NCBI GenBank assembly: GCA_963724805.1
Contig: CAVRWA010000011.1
Location: forward strand, 620,001 to 684,000
Direction: 5' to 3'
DNA from: CAVQZA01 sp963724805
GTDB taxonomy: Bacteria > Actinomycetota > Thermoleophilia > Gaiellales > Gaiellaceae
Length of the DNA: 64,000 bases
This document shows positions 35,176 to 43,476 of the stretch, piece after piece. Under the pieces are notes generated by a model. It saw only the letters and a list, made by a program, of their open reading frames with translations, was not told the origin of the DNA and searched no databases. Numbering within the stretch: position 1 is the stretch's first letter; every line of letters begins with the position of its first letter. The translations under genes were made by a program, and so were the position numbers.

Positions 35176-35921
35176 CGACCGCCGAAGCGGCGACGGCGGC
35201 CCGCGTACGCCTCGAGCGCAGAACGCAGCTCGGCCTCGCCGAAGTCCGGCCAGAGCCGGTCGACGAACACGAGCTCCGCGTAGGCGAGCTGCCAGAGCAT
35301 GAAGTTCGAGATCCTGAGCTCTCCCGACGTGCGGATCAGCAGGTCCGGGTCGGGCAGCTCGGGCGCGTAGAGGTAGGAGGAGAAGAGCTCCTCGTCGACC
35401 TCGTCCGCGTCGACCCCCGCCTCGACGATCCGCCGCGCCGCCTCGACGATCTCGCCGCGCCCGCCGTAGTCGAACGCGATCCAGAGATCCAGGCGGTCCT
35501 TCCCCGCGGTCTCCTCCTCGAGCTCCGCCATGCGGCGCTGGAGCGCCTCCGGCGCCCGGTCACGGCGACCGATGAAGCGCGTGCGGACGCCCTGCTCGGC
35601 GAGATCGGGCAGCTCGCGCTCGATCGTCTCGCTGAAGATCTCCATCAGCGCATCCACCTCGTCCGGCGGGCGCGACCAGTTCTCCGTGGAGAACGCGTAC
35701 ACGGTGAGCGACCGCACGCCGAGGTCGATCCCCGCCTCGACGGTGCGGCGCAGCGCGCGGGTGCCGGCGCGGTGGCCGGCGGCGACGGGCAGCCCGCGGC
35801 GGCGCGCCCAGCGGCCGTTGCCGTCCATGATGATCGCGACGGAGCGCGCGACCTCGGGCAGCTCGGGCTCCCGGAGCGGCTTGACCGTCCGGAGCGTGCG
35901 GATTCTCGTCAGGAGGCTCAC
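35172..35921 (-). CDS. uppS: Undecaprenyl diphosphate synthase
   Basis: 249 residues, cis-isoprenyl transferase that makes the lipid carrier for peptidoglycan. Motif IIMDGNGRWARRRGLP with the catalytic Asp, the GHRAG motif, YAFSTENWSRP, and the C-terminal DLLIRTSGELRISNFMLWQ are all conserved. The ATG of cdsA overlaps its stop. Confidence 0.97.
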   Translation of the reverse strand: MSLLTRIRTLRTVKPLREPELPEVARSVAIIMDGNGRWARRRGLPVAAGHRAGTRALRRTVEAGIDLGVRSLTVYAFSTENWSRPPDEVDALMEIFSETIERELPDLAEQGVRTRFIGRRDRAPEALQRRMAELEEETAGKDRLDLWIAFDYGGRGEIVEAARRIVEAGVDADEVDEELFSSYLYAPELPDPDLLIRTSGELRISNFMLWQLAYAELVFVDRLWPDFGEAELRSALEAYAGRRRRFGGR

Positions 35922-35935
35922 GGGTCGCGGAGGCG

Positions 35936-36499
35936 CTACACCTCCATGATCTCCGCTTCCTTGTGCTTCAGGGCGTCGTCGATCGCCTTCGTGTGCTCGT
36001 CGGTGAGCTTCTGCGCCCGCTCCTCGGCCTTGCGCTCCTCGTCGTCGCCGACGTCGCCGTTCGAGACGAGCTCCTTGAGGTGGTGCATCACGTCGCGGCG
36101 GACGTTGCGGACGGCGACGCGCCCTTCCTCGGCGTAATGGCGCACGACCTTGACGAGCTCCTTCCGGCGGTCCTCCGTCAGCTGCGGGATCGGCAGCCGG
36201 ATCAGCTTGCCGTCGTTCGAGGGCGTGAGCCCGAGGTCGGACTCGAGGATCGCCTTCTCGATCGCCTTGATCTGCGTCGGGTCGAACGGCTGGATCGTGA
36301 GCGAGCGCGGCTCGGGCGCGCTGATCGTCGCCATCTGCTTCAGCGGCGTGCGCTGGCCGTAGTAGTCGATCTGGATCCGGTCGAGCAGCGCCGGCGCCGC
36401 CCGCCCGGTACGGACGCTGTTGAACTCGGTCCGCGTCGCTTCGACGGACCTGTCCATCCGCCGCGCAGCATCCTGGAGGAGATCGTCGAGCTCGGCCAT
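35936..36499 (-). CDS. frr: Ribosome recycling factor
   Basis: 187 residues, the standard length. It splits the post-termination ribosome with EF-G. FNSVRTGRAAPALLDRI and the C-terminal LTDEHTKAIDDALKHKEAEIMEV are canonical. Shares one base with pyrH. Confidence 0.97.
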   Translation of the reverse strand: MAELDDLLQDAARRMDRSVEATRTEFNSVRTGRAAPALLDRIQIDYYGQRTPLKQMATISAPEPRSLTIQPFDPTQIKAIEKAILESDLGLTPSNDGKLIRLPIPQLTEDRRKELVKVVRHYAEEGRVAVRNVRRDVMHHLKELVSNGDVGDDEERKAEERAQKLTDEHTKAIDDALKHKEAEIMEV

Positions 36500-37266
36500 C
36501 AGTCAGCCCCTTCCGTCGAGATGATCGTGCCGACCCGCTCGCCTGCGACGACCCGCCGGATGTTGCCCTCGGCGAGCTCGAAGACGTGGATCGGGAGCCT
36601 GTTGTCCATGCAGAGCGAGAGCGCTGTCGAGTCCATCACCTTGAGCCCGCGCTCGATCGCCTCGAGGTGCGTCAGCTCGGGCAGGAAGACGGCCGTGGGA
36701 TCCTGGCGCGGGTCGCCGTCGTAGACACCCTTCACGCCGTTCTTCGCCATCAGGATCGCCTCCGCGTTGATCTCGAGCGCGCGCAGCGCCGCTGCGGTGT
36801 CAGTGGTGAAGAACGGATTGCCCGTGCCGGCCGCGAAGATCACGACCCGCCCCTTCTCGAGGTGGCGGATCGCGCGGCGGCGGATGTACGGCTCGGCGAC
36901 CTCGGAGACGACGAGCGCCGAGAGCACGCGTGTCTGCGCATCCGAGCGCTCGAGCGCGTCCTGCAGGGCGAGGGAGTTGAGGAGCGTCGCGAGCATCCCC
37001 GCGTAGTCCGCGGTTGCCCGGTCCATCCCCTGCGCCGCGGCCGCCATCCCACGGTAGATGTTCCCCGCGCCGACGACGATCGCGATCTCGACCCCGCTCG
37101 ACCGCACCGCGGCGACCTCCTCGGCGATCGCCTCGATCGTCGCCAGGTCCATGCCGTAGTCCCGGTCTCCCATCAGCGCTTCGCCGGAGAGCTTCAGCAG
37201 CACGCGCCGGAAGACCGGCTCGGCCGTGTCCCCGGCGACTGCGCTCTGCTCGGGCTGGACGCTCAC
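36499..37266 (-). CDS. pyrH: Uridylate kinase
   Basis: 255 residues, amino-acid-kinase fold, phosphorylates UMP to UDP. The N-terminal LLKLSGEALMG, the UMP site VVGAGNIYRG, and the AAGTGNPFFTTDTAA loop mark it. An extra acidic N-terminal stretch of about 20 residues precedes the domain. Part of the rpsB-tsf-pyrH-frr string conserved in most bacteria. Confidence 0.97.
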   Translation of the reverse strand: MSVQPEQSAVAGDTAEPVFRRVLLKLSGEALMGDRDYGMDLATIEAIAEEVAAVRSSGVEIAIVVGAGNIYRGMAAAAQGMDRATADYAGMLATLLNSLALQDALERSDAQTRVLSALVVSEVAEPYIRRRAIRHLEKGRVVIFAAGTGNPFFTTDTAAALRALEINAEAILMAKNGVKGVYDGDPRQDPTAVFLPELTHLEAIERGLKVMDSTALSLCMDNRLPIHVFELAEGNIRRVVAGERVGTIISTEGAD

Positions 37267-37272
37267 GCGAAG

Positions 37273-38070
37273 CTAGCCTGCAACAGAGAAGCGCCTGAAG
37301 TCCAGCAGCTCGAGCCCGTCGTCGGCCAGCGCCTGCTCCACCGTCTTGCCCGTGTCGTGGATCCAGGCCTGCTCCGCGAGCACGTTCTCGGCGAAGAACC
37401 GCTTCTGCAGCATCCCGTCGACGATCTTCTCGCGGACGTTTTCGGGCTTCGAGAGCACCTCGTCGGAGTGCGCGTAGATCTCGCGCTCAGCCGCGACGTC
37501 CGCCTCGGGCACGTTCTTCCGCGTCAGGTAGCGCGGGTCCGCGAACGAGATGTGCATCGCGAGCTGCCGTGCCGCAGGCGGGTTGTCTCCGCGGACGCGC
37601 ACGAGCACGCCGATCTTGTTCGCGGGCGGGTGGACGTACTCGGCGAGCGACTCGCCCTCCCCGGCGTCGAGGCGTGCGGCGCCGACGACGACGATGTTCT
37701 CGCCGAGCTTGCCCACGAGCTCCTGCCGGTCCTGTTCGAGCGCCTCGACGGCGCTCTCGCCGCCGGCCTCGACGGCCTCGAGAGCCTTCTCGGCGAACGC
37801 GAGGAACTCCTCGTTCTTCGACACCGGCTCGGTCTCGCAGCCGACGGCGACCACGGCCCCGGTCGAGCCGGAAACGGTGACGAGCACCTCGCCCTCGGAG
37901 GTCGTGCGGTCGGCGCGCTTGGCCGCAGTGGCCATGCCCCGCTCGCGGAGCAGAATCCGTGCCGCCTCGAGGTCGCCGTCGGTCTCGACGAGAGCCCGCT
38001 TGACGTCCATCATCCCCGCGCCGGTCTGGTCGCGGAGCTCTTTCACGAGTGATGCGCTGATCGTCGTCAT
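37273..38070 (-). CDS. tsf: Elongation factor Ts
   Basis: 265 residues; nucleotide exchange factor for EF-Tu. The N-terminal VKELRDQTGAGMMDVKRAL and the TDF-like loop of the core (VAVGCETEPVSKNEEF) are typical. Its ATG overlaps the rpsB stop by 4 bp, so S2 and EF-Ts are made together. Confidence 0.97.
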   Translation of the reverse strand: MTTISASLVKELRDQTGAGMMDVKRALVETDGDLEAARILLRERGMATAAKRADRTTSEGEVLVTVSGSTGAVVAVGCETEPVSKNEEFLAFAEKALEAVEAGGESAVEALEQDRQELVGKLGENIVVVGAARLDAGEGESLAEYVHPPANKIGVLVRVRGDNPPAARQLAMHISFADPRYLTRKNVPEADVAAEREIYAHSDEVLSKPENVREKIVDGMLQKRFFAENVLAEQAWIHDTGKTVEQALADDGLELLDFRRFSVAG

Positions 38071-38948
38071 TCCGCCGGCACCTCTTCTTCGGTCACCTCG
38101 ACTGCCTCGACGGGCTCCTCGGCCGCCGAGGCCTCGGCGGCTTCGGCAGCGGCCTCGCTCACCACTTCGGCGACTGTGGGCTCGGACTCAGGCTCCGGTG
38201 CGGCCTCCGGCGTCGGCTCGGGCTCGGGCGCGGGCGCGGACGCGGCGGTCAGCTCCTCGACCGTCGTCTTCTGCTGGCCGGCGGCGATCCCGTCGGCGAG
38301 CGCGCGCACGATCAGGTTGCACGAGCGGATCGCGTCGTCGTTACCCGGGATGATGTAGTCGGCCTCGTCGGGATCGCAGTTCGTGTCGACGAGCGCCACG
38401 ATCGGTAGGCCGAGCCGTCGCGCCTCGCGAACGGCGAGCTGCTCCTTGCGGAGGTCGACGATGAAGACGGCGTCGGGCTGGCGGCGCATGTCGGCGACGC
38501 CGCCGAGGTTCGCCTCGAGCTTCTCGAGCTCGCCCAGCATCGCGATCCGCTCCTTGGCGGGGAGCAGCTCGAGCTGCCCCTCGTCCTTGAGCCGGCGGAG
38601 GTCGTGGAGCCGCTCGACGCGGTCGGACATCGTGCGCCAGTTCGTGAGCAGCCCACCGAGCCAGCGGTGGTTCACGTACGGCATGCCCACGCGCTTCGCC
38701 TCGTCGGCGACGGCGTCCTGGGCCTGCTTCTTGGTGCCGACGAAGAGCATCGTTCCGCCGCGGGCGGCGAGATTCTGGGCGAACGAATAGGCCTCGTCGA
38801 GCAGCTCGGAGGTCTGCGTGAGATCGATGATGTAGATGCCACCGCGCTCGGTGAAGATGAAGCGGCGCATCTTCGGGTTCCAGCGGCGTGTCTGGTGGCC
38901 GAAATGGACCCCGGCCTCCAACAGCTCGCGCATGGAAACGGTAGGCAC
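38067..38948 (-). CDS. rpsB: Ribosomal protein S2
   Basis: 293 residues. The signature SMRELLEAGVHFGHQTRRWNPKM opens the protein and FVDLRKEQLAV-type strand (VFIVDLRKEQLAVREA) follows. The GTG at 38948 is chosen: GGAG lies 8 bp upstream, and the longer frame is low-complexity. A C-terminal acidic tail of about 60 residues (Glu/Pro/Ala) extends beyond the common core, as in other actinobacteria. Confidence 0.96.
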   Translation of the reverse strand: MPTVSMRELLEAGVHFGHQTRRWNPKMRRFIFTERGGIYIIDLTQTSELLDEAYSFAQNLAARGGTMLFVGTKKQAQDAVADEAKRVGMPYVNHRWLGGLLTNWRTMSDRVERLHDLRRLKDEGQLELLPAKERIAMLGELEKLEANLGGVADMRRQPDAVFIVDLRKEQLAVREARRLGLPIVALVDTNCDPDEADYIIPGNDDAIRSCNLIVRALADGIAAGQQKTTVEELTAASAPAPEPEPTPEAAPEPESEPTVAEVVSEAAAEAAEASAAEEPVEAVEVTEEEVPAE

Positions 38949-38995
38949 GGGTAGAGCTCCTCTCGTGGTTTTGTGAACGAAATCCGGCGGGCTTC

Positions 38996-39031
38996 GGGCG
39001 GGACCGGCTGATGCGCCGGCACCGACCGCCC
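38996..39031 (-). promoter_or_regulatory. Stem-loop in the rpsB leader
   Basis: In the 125-bp leader an outer pair GGGCG/CGCCC (38996-39000, 39027-39031) encloses an inner pair CCGGC/GCCGG (39004-39008, 39015-39019). S2 represses its own leader in some bacteria; this could be such a site or an upstream terminator. Confidence 0.4.
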
Positions 39032-39072
39032 TGGCTGGTCCGCCGGGGAGACGGGACAGAAGCGCCGGAAGT

Positions 39073-39501
39073 CTAGCCGGAGAGGCCGGGGTCCGGGGCC
39101 GGAGGCCGCAGCTCGGGCGTCGGCAGGGGCTCCGGCTCCTCCGCCTCCGGTTCCGGGGCCGGCGGCGGCTCCTCGGCCGCACGGAGCCCGAAGCGCGCCT
39201 CGCGCTGGCCCGGCGGCTCGGCCATCAGCTCGATCTTCGCGACGGCGCTGGGCGCCACGATCAGGACGCGCGGCATCACCGGATAGCCGTCCTCGCCGGT
39301 CGGCAGGTCGGTCGTCATCCCCGGTGGGTACGGGTACAGGATCACGAGGTCGTGGCCCGGGCCCGGCCGCGCGTTGTTGAGGAAGAAGCTCTCGCCGTCG
39401 ACGAGCGTGACCTTCACACCCGGGTTCGTGGCCTTGCGCGAGTTCTCGAAGTCGCTGACAGCCTGCTTGAGGGCCTCGACCCAGTCGTTCGTGTCGGACA
39501 T
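39073..39501 (-). CDS. Hypothetical protein with Pro/Glu-rich tail
   Basis: 142 residues. The first 95 form a probable alpha/beta domain (VKVTLVDGESFFLNN, DLVILYPYPP); the last 45 are Pro and Glu repeats, likely disordered. No family recognised. Located between the RluD-type gene and rpsB. Confidence 0.7.
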   Translation of the reverse strand: MSDTNDWVEALKQAVSDFENSRKATNPGVKVTLVDGESFFLNNARPGPGHDLVILYPYPPGMTTDLPTGEDGYPVMPRVLIVAPSAVAKIELMAEPPGQREARFGLRAAEEPPPAPEPEAEEPEPLPTPELRPPAPDPGLSG

Positions 39502-39510
39502 GGCCTCAGC

Positions 39511-40413
39511 CTAACCCCGTGCGCGTTCGAGCGCGACGGCGAGATTGGGCGGGAGCGGCGACTCGCACTCGATCCGCTCGCCGCCGAACGGGTGCGGAAA
39601 GGCGAGCCGTGCGGCGTGGAGGAACTGGCGCTCGAGCCCGACCTCGCCGGGGCGCCCGTAGACCGCGTCGCCTGCGACCGGGAGGCCTATCTCGGCGAGA
39701 TGGACGCGGATCTGGTGCGTCCTCCCGGTCTCTAGCCGTACACGCAGCAGGGTGTGCCGCGGCAGCTCCTCGACGATCTCGAAGTGGGTCACGGCATCCC
39801 GCGGCGTCGCCGTGTCGAGCGAGCGCTTCGTCCGGTCGCGCCGGTCGCGGCCGATCGGGGCCTCGATCCGCCCGGTGCGCGAGCGCGGTCGCCCGCAGAC
39901 GAGCGCCAGGTACTCGCGCTCGAGCGCCCGCTCGCGGACGAGCTTCTCGAGTCGCCGGTGCGCCTCGGGCGAACGTGCGACGACGAGCAGCCCGGAGGTG
40001 TCGCGGTCGAGCCGGTGGACGATCCCGGGCCGGTCGGCCTCCTCGCCGCCCGCAGCCTCGTGCGCCAGCAGGCCGTGGACGAGGGTCCCGGTCGGATGGC
40101 CGGGCGCCGGGTGGACGACGAGCCCGGCCGGCTTGTCGACGACGAGCAGGTGCTCGTCCTCGTAGGCGATCCGCAGCGACAGCTCCTCCGGCTCGAGCGC
40201 GCTCGGCGCCGCGTCGGGCACCTCGACCGTCAGCTCCTCCCCGCCCTCCAGCCGGTGGCTCTTCGGACGGCCGCGCCCGTCGACCTGGACCCCGCCCGTG
40301 GCGAGCGCGCGCTCCGCGGCGGCGCGGGAGCCGAGCTCGGGCAGTCCACCCAGGAACCGGTCGAGCCGCGCCCCCGCCGCGTCGTCAGGGACGACTAGCC
40401 GGAGCGTCTGCAC
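39511..40413 (-). CDS. RluD-family RNA pseudouridine synthase
   Basis: 300 residues: an N-terminal S4-like domain (ARLDRFLGGLPELGSRAAAERAL) and a catalytic domain with HRLDRDTSGLLVVA, where the Asp is the nucleophile, and GRTHQIRVHLAEIGLPVAGD. It probably modifies 23S rRNA. Its start overlaps the end of lspA by 29 bp, the usual lspA-rluD neighbourhood. Confidence 0.95.
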   Translation of the reverse strand: MQTLRLVVPDDAAGARLDRFLGGLPELGSRAAAERALATGGVQVDGRGRPKSHRLEGGEELTVEVPDAAPSALEPEELSLRIAYEDEHLLVVDKPAGLVVHPAPGHPTGTLVHGLLAHEAAGGEEADRPGIVHRLDRDTSGLLVVARSPEAHRRLEKLVRERALEREYLALVCGRPRSRTGRIEAPIGRDRRDRTKRSLDTATPRDAVTHFEIVEELPRHTLLRVRLETGRTHQIRVHLAEIGLPVAGDAVYGRPGEVGLERQFLHAARLAFPHPFGGERIECESPLPPNLAVALERARG

Positions 40414-40963
40414 CGCTCGTCCGTCCGCGCACCGTCCGGTCCGCCAGCACCAGCGTGGCGAGGATCATGGCCACGCCGATCACGATGAAGCTGTCCGCCA
40501 GGTTGAACGCGGGCCACCAGCGCATGTAGAGGAAGTCGGTCACGTGGCCGAGCCTCGCCCGGTCGACGAGGTTCGAGACGCTGCCGCCGATCACGAGCCC
40601 GAGCGCGACGGGCAGCACGGGGTGCCGGGCGCCGGCGCGAGCGAAGTAGAAGAGCATCCAGACGACCGCGACCGCGGTGACCACGACGACGAGCGAGGTC
40701 GCCCCTGCGAAGAGCCCGAAGGCGATCCCGGTGTTCTGTACGTGCCGGATCGAGAACGGCCCGACGACGTGGAGCGCCTCGCCCAGCGCGAGCCGGCCCG
40801 CGACGACGTGCTTCGTGAGCTGGTCGGCCAGGATCGCCGCGACGGCCACCGCGAGGAGCCCGAACCACTGCAGCGGCCCGGCCCTGAGCGAGCGCTCGGC
40901 GACCGAGAACGGGGTCAACGCATCGCTCCTCGCGCCCGGCAGGCGCGGAGCCGGCTCGCTCAA
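40385..40963 (-). CDS. lspA: Lipoprotein signal peptidase (signal peptidase II)
   Basis: 192 residues with four membrane helices. The aspartyl protease pair is visible as SNLVDRARLGHVTDF and FNLADSFI. It removes signal peptides from prolipoproteins. The TTG at 40963 overlaps the stop of the DksA-type gene (TTGA) and is preceded by GGAAGAG; a start closer to the first helix is possible. Confidence 0.93.
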   Translation of the reverse strand: MSEPAPRLPGARSDALTPFSVAERSLRAGPLQWFGLLAVAVAAILADQLTKHVVAGRLALGEALHVVGPFSIRHVQNTGIAFGLFAGATSLVVVVTAVAVVWMLFYFARAGARHPVLPVALGLVIGGSVSNLVDRARLGHVTDFLYMRWWPAFNLADSFIVIGVAMILATLVLADRTVRGRTSGADAPASRP

Positions 40964-41325
40964 CCGCGCTCTTCCTTGCGCTTGTCGTCGAGGCAGAGCG
41001 TCGCCCACGGCAGCGCTTCGAGCCGGTCCGCGTCGATCGGCTTGCCGCAGCGCACGCAGAGCCCGTAGGTGCCCTCGTCGATCCGCGCAAGCGCGGAGTC
41101 GATCTCGGCGAGGAGCTGCTCGGAGTTCTCCTCGAGCGTCCAGTCGATCTCCCGTTCGAGCAGGTCGGTTGCCTGATCGGCGAGGTTGGTCGCGCTCGGG
41201 AGCTCACCCTCGTCGTCAGGACTCACAGCCGCCTCCGCGTGCATGTAGTCGGCCGCGCCCGCAACCCGTGCACGCGCGTCCAGGAGGAGCGCGCGGTAGT
41301 GCTCGGCGTCGATATCGATGCTCAT
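40960..41325 (-). CDS. TraR/DksA-type zinc finger protein
   Basis: 121 residues. A helical N-terminal half and a C-terminal finger CVRCGKPIDADRLEALPWA-TLC. The last position of the usual C-x2-C-x17-C-x2-C is Asp rather than Cys, so zinc would be held by three Cys and a carboxylate or not at all. DksA-type proteins tune RNA polymerase with ppGpp. The ATG overlaps the DUF167 stop. Confidence 0.9.
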   Translation of the reverse strand: MSIDIDAEHYRALLLDARARVAGAADYMHAEAAVSPDDEGELPSATNLADQATDLLEREIDWTLEENSEQLLAEIDSALARIDEGTYGLCVRCGKPIDADRLEALPWATLCLDDKRKEERG

Positions 41326-41609
41326 CGGGCGTCCTTTCCGGCGGAGGAGGCAAGCCGCTCCGCGATTCGATCCGGTTCGAGCCCTGAAAGCTCCACCACC
41401 TTGTCGCGCGTTCCGTGGCCCGAGACGAGCAAGATGGACTCGCGTGGGAGGTCGAGGGTCTCGGCGAGCAGACGCACGACGGCCGCGTTCGCGCGGCCGT
41501 CCTCCGGCGCTGCGGCGACCCGCACCTTCCAGGCCTCGCCGTAGCGTCCGACGATCCCCGATCGGCGCGCGCCCGGAGTCACACGCAGCCGCAAACGGGT
41601 CGTGCTCAT
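41322..41609 (-). CDS. DUF167 (YggU) family protein
   Basis: 95 residues. The pattern LRLRVTPGARRSGI, VRVAAAPEDGRANAAVVRLLAE and GHGTRDKVVEL is that of the DUF167/YggU family. Function unknown in the family; it is often next to yggT or division genes, as here. Confidence 0.9.
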   Translation of the reverse strand: MSTTRLRLRVTPGARRSGIVGRYGEAWKVRVAAAPEDGRANAAVVRLLAETLDLPRESILLVSGHGTRDKVVELSGLEPDRIAERLASSAGKDAR

Positions 41610-41627
41610 GCGCGCCCCTCGCCGGCG

Positions 41628-41660
41628 GCGGCTCCCGCCGGACGGAGCCCGGCTCCGCCG
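41628..41660. repeat. GC-rich hairpin repeat, short copy
   Basis: The segment GGCTCCCGCCGG...CCCGGCTCCGCC (with GACGGAG in the middle) matches the core of the longer repeats at 42597 and 43360. It lies in the 125-bp gap between divIVA and the DUF167 gene and can form a strong stem. Confidence 0.6.
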
Positions 41661-41734
41661 CCGCCTGGCGCGCAAGCAAAGGAGGTTGACAGAGGGCGTC
41701 TCATGCCTCGGAGTCTACCCCTGGATACTTCTAG

Positions 41735-42217
41735 TTAGGCTGCGTGCACCTCGGCCGTGTTCTCGTCCTCGTCGTGCGTCTCGACCACGACTGCAGGCGC
41801 TCCTGCGACGACGGCCGGCTCGACGCCGGCGAGCGCAGCCTGCAGGATCACCCGAACCCTGCGCGACTCGCTCTGGAGGTGCTCGAGCTCGCCGCGCGAG
41901 CGGCGCGTGATCGAGCGCGCCTCCGCATGGGCCTCGCTGATGATCCGCTCCGCATCCCGGGCGGCGCCCTCCTTGAGGTCCCGGGCCGCCCGCTCGGCCG
42001 AGACGAGCGTCGTCCGCAGGAGCCCCTCGGCCTCCTTGTAGCGGACGAGATCGGCCTCGAGCTTCTCGACCTTGTCGGTGAGGTCGGCGCGGTCGCGCCA
42101 CACGTCCTCGAAGCTGTCGGCGACGTCCTCGAGCAGCCGGTCGGTCTCGGCTCTCGAATAACCGAATATGCCGCGTCCTAGCCGGACGTGGCGGATCTCC
42201 ACAGGTGCGAGTGCCAT
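41735..42217 (-). CDS. DivIVA-domain protein
   Basis: 160 residues. N-terminal lipid-binding signature (PVEIRHVRLGRGIFGYSRAETDRLLEDVADSFEDVW) followed by a long coiled coil (RADLTDKVEKLEADL...) and a short tail. It marks poles and the septum through membrane curvature. It belongs to the sepF-yggT-divIVA group downstream of pgeF. Confidence 0.94.
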   Translation of the reverse strand: MALAPVEIRHVRLGRGIFGYSRAETDRLLEDVADSFEDVWRDRADLTDKVEKLEADLVRYKEAEGLLRTTLVSAERAARDLKEGAARDAERIISEAHAEARSITRRSRGELEHLQSESRRVRVILQAALAGVEPAVVAGAPAVVVETHDEDENTAEVHAA

Positions 42218-42231
42218 CTCCTACCTTCCTT

Positions 42232-42546
42232 TCAGTGCAGCCGCCCCAGCAGGGCGATCACGATGCGTTCGAGGAGGACCAGCACGAGCACCCCCACCAT
42301 CGGCGAGAGGTCCAGCGGGCCGAACGGCGGCAGGATCTTTCGGAACAGCCGCAAGTACGGGTCGCAGACGTCGTAGAGGAAGCGCTGGATCCGGTTCAAC
42401 CAGAGCGAGTACGGCAACCTGACCCACGACATCACGATGTACACGAGGATCAGCAGCACGTAGACCCCGACGAAGATGTTCACGAACTGCTGCACGCTCG
42501 TGACCGCGTCGAGGAGCAAGGTGAAGCAGGGGCCGATACCGCCCAT
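42232..42546 (-). CDS. YggT-family membrane protein
   Basis: 104 residues with two YggT-type membrane hairpins (FVNIFVGVYVLLILVYIVMSWVR and LSPMVGVLVLVLLERIVIALL) and the middle FLYDVCDPYLRLFRKILPP, which is the family signature. Linked to division and to osmotic resistance; lies between sepF and divIVA. Confidence 0.94.
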   Translation of the reverse strand: MGGIGPCFTLLLDAVTSVQQFVNIFVGVYVLLILVYIVMSWVRLPYSLWLNRIQRFLYDVCDPYLRLFRKILPPFGPLDLSPMVGVLVLVLLERIVIALLGRLH

Positions 42547-42576
42547 GGGCGTCAGTTCGCGGTGAGGAACCGGTCT

Positions 42577-42813
42577 CCTACGCCTGGTTCAACACGGTGG
42601 AACCCATGGTTCCCCCGTGAGCCCCCTCCGTGACGCCCCTCGAGAAAGCCGAAGCTCGGGCTCCCGCCGGGCCAAGCCCGGCTCCGCCCCGACCCTGGCG
42701 GAATCCCTACAAGAACGACTTCGAACCCTCAAACCAACGTTGCGCCAACTCGCACGCCCTCGCCTGCGGACGCTCACGAGGCGCGGCGCAGGTCGCTGGC
42801 CCTACGCCTGGTT
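42577..42813. repeat. 13-bp direct repeats bracketing the sepF-yggT spacer
   Basis: CCTACGCCTGGTT occurs at 42577-42589 and again at 42801-42813, where it is the 3' end of sepF. The two copies frame 211 bp that contain the long hairpin repeat, like a duplicated target site around an inserted element. Confidence 0.5.
42597..42711. repeat. Long hairpin repeat, copy 1
   Basis: About 115 bp, starting GGTGGAACCCATGGTTCCCCC and ending near TCCCTAC, roughly 85 % like the copy at 43360-43476. The core GCCGGGC-CAA-GCCCGGC is a perfect 7-bp stem with a 3-base loop. Located between sepF and yggT. Confidence 0.7.
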
Positions 42814-43338
42814 GAAGAAGCCGCCGCGCTCGAGGAGCTTTGCGCGCTCCTCGGCGGAGACCTCGACATTTCGCGGCGTCAGCAGGAACACCTTGTCGGC
42901 GACGCGCTGCATCCCGCCGTCGAGCGCGTACGTTAGACCGCTCGCGAAGTCGATCAGCCGCTTCGAGAGCTCCGCATCGGAGCCCTGGAGGTTGAGGATC
43001 ACCGGCACCGCGTCCTTGAACTTGTCCGCGATCTGCTGCGCGTCGTTGAAGCTGCGCGGGATCACGAGATGGACGCGCACGTTCGCGCCCGACGGCACCG
43101 CCTCGAGGCTGCGAGGGCGCGCGGACGATCTGCGCTGCGGCGCGGGCTCCTCTCCGGGATCGGTCCAGTCGTCGTACTCGCGCTCGCGGCGGCGAGGCGA
43201 GAGCCTGCGCACGTTCGGCCGCTCGCTGTAGCTCCGCTCGAGCTCCTCCTGCGTCGCGACGCCGTCCTCGTCCCAGTCCTCCTCCTCGGCGATGCCGAAG
43301 TAGACGAGCGTGCGGTTCCAGACGTCTCCAAATCCCAT
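42802..43338 (-). CDS. sepF: Cell division protein SepF
   Basis: 178 residues. An N-terminal amphipathic membrane anchor (MGFGDVWNRTLVYFGIAE) precedes an acidic/basic linker and the SepF domain (VRVHLVIPRSFNDAQQIADKF, NLQGSDAELSKRLIDFASGL, VFLLTPRNVEV). It tethers FtsZ to the membrane. The ATG at 43338 begins exactly at the anchor; a longer frame would be encoded by the repeat and is rejected. Confidence 0.96.
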   Translation of the reverse strand: MGFGDVWNRTLVYFGIAEEEDWDEDGVATQEELERSYSERPNVRRLSPRRREREYDDWTDPGEEPAPQRRSSARPRSLEAVPSGANVRVHLVIPRSFNDAQQIADKFKDAVPVILNLQGSDAELSKRLIDFASGLTYALDGGMQRVADKVFLLTPRNVEVSAEERAKLLERGGFFNQA

Positions 43339-43359
43339 CGGGCGAGATGGTACTAGGCG

Positions 43360-43476
43360 TGGAGGAACCCATGGTTCCCCCACGAGCCCCTCCTTCACGC
43401 CTCTCGAGAACGCCGGAGCTTGGGCTCCCGCCGGGCCAAGCCCGGCTCCGCCCGCCTGGCACCTGCGGCATCCCTA
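43360..43476. repeat. Long hairpin repeat, copy 2
   Basis: Second copy, between yggS-type and sepF genes. It shares GAACCCATGGTTCCCCC, CTCGAGAA and the hairpin core GCCGGGC-CAA-GCCCGGC with copy 1. It fills almost the whole spacer. Confidence 0.7.

Noticed and set aside
43339..43398. Longer SepF start at 43398
   Set aside because: The added residues are encoded by the hairpin repeat, and the membrane anchor begins at 43338.
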